A DNA stretch of 5,545 nucleotides from Hyphomicrobiales bacterium (GTDB lineage: Bacteria; Pseudomonadota; Alphaproteobacteria; Rhizobiales; Hyphomicrobiaceae): the NCBI GenBank assembly GCA_017304275.1, contig JAFKKW010000153.1, positions 1-5,545 of the forward strand, in the 5' to 3' direction. A program made the position numbers and the translations under genes. Below are positions 4,421 to 5,545 of this stretch, one piece after another (the stretch's first letter is position 1; each line of letters starts with the position of its first letter). The notes beneath the pieces were generated by a model. That model was not told the DNA's origin. It worked only from the letters and a program-made list of their open reading frames with translations, and did not search any database.

Positions 4421-5461
4421 CTACGGAGCAGGACGTGTCGGAGAAGCGTCTCCCGCAGGGGCATCTGCCGGAACGCGCGCGCCGTCGAGTTCTGCCAAGA
4501 GGCTCGCCACCGCTTGCCTGGCCTCGGTGTTCTCGCCGACGATGCTCTGCAGCTTGCCGAGGATCTCTTTCGCCGGCTCGATGTCGTGACGGCGGATGAG
4601 ACCGATGCTCTTGAGCCAGAGCGCCTCGGGCTTCGACGGTTCGGCATCGAGGGCCTTGTCGACGATCCGCTCGGCCTCGCTGCGATCCGCCTCGTTGTCC
4701 GAACGCAGCAGGGCGGAGGCGAGGACGAGCGCGAGTTGAGGTTCGTCCGGCGCCATCTCGCTGGCCCTGCGGTACATCGCAAGCGACTCCGCCTCGCGAC
4801 CCATCACGCGATAGCTGCGGGCGAGCATCATGACCTCGTCGAGCGATGCGCCTCCGGCCGTCACCCTGCCCTCGAGCTTGGCGACCATCGCGCCGACGTC
4901 CGGCGTTCCGTCCGCTCCCATGGGTGGCCCGCCTTGACCGGCCGCCACGTGTGGATTGGCCATGTTGGGTGCGGGTTGGGCGCCCTCCGGCATGCCGGCG
5001 GCCAATTGCTCCGGCGAAAGCGGGATCTGACCGCTCGCATGGGGACTGGCATCCGTGCGCAGGTCGTTCGAATTGAGCGCTACGGTCAGCGTTATGGCGC
5101 CGATCGCCACCACACCCGCGAGCGCACCGCCCAATACGGGATAGGTGCGCGCGACATTCTTCTTGCCCGGCGCCCCCGCACGCGCCTTGCGCAGCTCCTC
5201 GACTGCACGTTCCGCTTCGGCCATGACCCTTGCCCTTTCGCTATCGTAGCTTTCCCGATCGATCTTGCGTTCGGTGATCGCGACGTCCAACGCCACCATT
5301 TCCGCGACCAGCCTGTCCTTCTCCTCGCGCCATTTCGTGATGCGATCGTCCTTCTCCAGCCCGTCGCCCGGATCGCGGTCGAACGACCTCATCCAGAGCG
5401 GGAACAGCGTCCAGGCAAGAACGACGGAGCAGAGAAGCAGCGTTGCGATGACTGTGGTCAC
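4421..5461 (-). CDS. ccmI: Cytochrome c biogenesis protein CcmI (CycH-type, TPR)
   Basis: CcmI binds the C-terminus of apocytochrome c in the periplasm and hands it to the CcmF/H haem ligase. The 346-residue protein has the CcmI plan: a membrane helix (about 3-23), a cytoplasmic charged coiled coil (about 36-95, with REEKDRLVAEMVALDVAITE), a second helix (about 107-129), a Pro/Gly/Ala-rich periplasmic linker (about 138-190) and a TPR domain (about 192-320) with ARSYRVMGREAESLAMYRRA and PSKPEALWLKSIGLIRRHD. The ALWL...A pattern and TPR spacing fit the family well. Translation starts at a GTG that overlaps the stop of the preceding gene (GTGA), and its own stop touches the hemA leader; both suggest translational coupling. 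AGGA lies only two bases before the GTG, which also points to coupling. The linker is long and poor in motifs. Confidence 0.88.
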   Translation of the reverse strand: MTTVIATLLLCSVVLAWTLFPLWMRSFDRDPGDGLEKDDRITKWREEKDRLVAEMVALDVAITERKIDRESYDSERARVMAEAERAVEELRKARAGAPGKKNVARTYPVLGGALAGVVAIGAITLTVALNSNDLRTDASPHASGQIPLSPEQLAAGMPEGAQPAPNMANPHVAAGQGGPPMGADGTPDVGAMVAKLEGRVTAGGASLDEVMMLARSYRVMGREAESLAMYRRASEMAPDEPQLALVLASALLRSDNEADRSEAERIVDKALDAEPSKPEALWLKSIGLIRRHDIEPAKEILGKLQSIVGENTEARQAVASLLAELDGARVPADAPAGDASPTRPAP

Positions 5462-5545
5462 GGTCCTAATCGCTCAATGCGGTTGATGAGATCGGCAGTG
5501 CTGAGATCCGCCGGCGCGGCGTCAGGCCGATGCGCCCCGGATGCG
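5458..5545 (-). CDS. C-terminal end of an unidentified protein upstream of ccmI
   Basis: The minus-strand frame that ends in the TGA overlapping the ccmI GTG (GTGA) stays open to the window edge and encodes a tail of 28 residues ending in DLSTADLINRIERLGP. The 4-base stop/start overlap strongly suggests a real gene in the same operon. The Ala/Pro-rich stretch followed by a short amphipathic helix recalls C-terminal tails of CcmH-type proteins or of signalling proteins, but 28 residues are too few to name it. Confidence 0.55.
   Translation of the reverse strand, partial: ASGAHRPDAAPADLSTADLINRIERLGP

Overview
The window reads as chromosomal DNA of a GC-rich alphaproteobacterium, most likely of the Hyphomicrobiales or a related group. 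The grounds are the Shemin-type 5-aminolevulinate synthase, a System I cytochrome c maturation cluster, a bactofilin, and the strong G/C bias at third codon positions. The genus cannot be fixed from the sequence alone. No tRNA, rRNA, CRISPR array, insertion sequence or phage gene is visible.

Layout from left to right. Bases 1-212 (minus) carry the N-terminal part of a response-regulator receiver-like protein in which Glu stands at the usual phospho-acceptor Asp position. Bases 213-778 are a divergent intergenic region with several inverted repeats and one T-rich tract, but no convincing gene. Bases 779-1998 (plus) hold a two-gene unit: a small bactofilin, then a previously unnamed single-pass membrane protein with a Pro/Ala-rich linker and a two-cysteine C-terminal domain. 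Bases 1999-2188 hold a GC-rich hairpin, a possible promoter with a heat-shock-like look, and a perfect short hairpin directly before the next start codon. Bases 2189-2614 (plus) encode a compact SET-domain lysine methyltransferase with a post-SET cysteine cluster. Convergent to it, bases 5545-2672 (minus) form a tight operon: an unidentified gene end, then ccmI, hemA (ALAS) and ccmE.

The minus-strand operon is the clearest functional unit. ALAS makes the first committed haem precursor. CcmE is the periplasmic haem chaperone and CcmI the apocytochrome chaperone, so haem synthesis and haem delivery to c-type cytochromes are transcriptionally, and probably translationally, linked. In the familiar alphaproteobacterial order (ccmI-ccmE-ccmF-ccmH) hemA is absent and ccmF follows ccmE. 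Here hemA lies between ccmI and ccmE, and ccmE is the last gene. The other points most worth a second look are the bactofilin/membrane-protein pair, the SET methyltransferase with its unusual leader, and the degenerate receiver.
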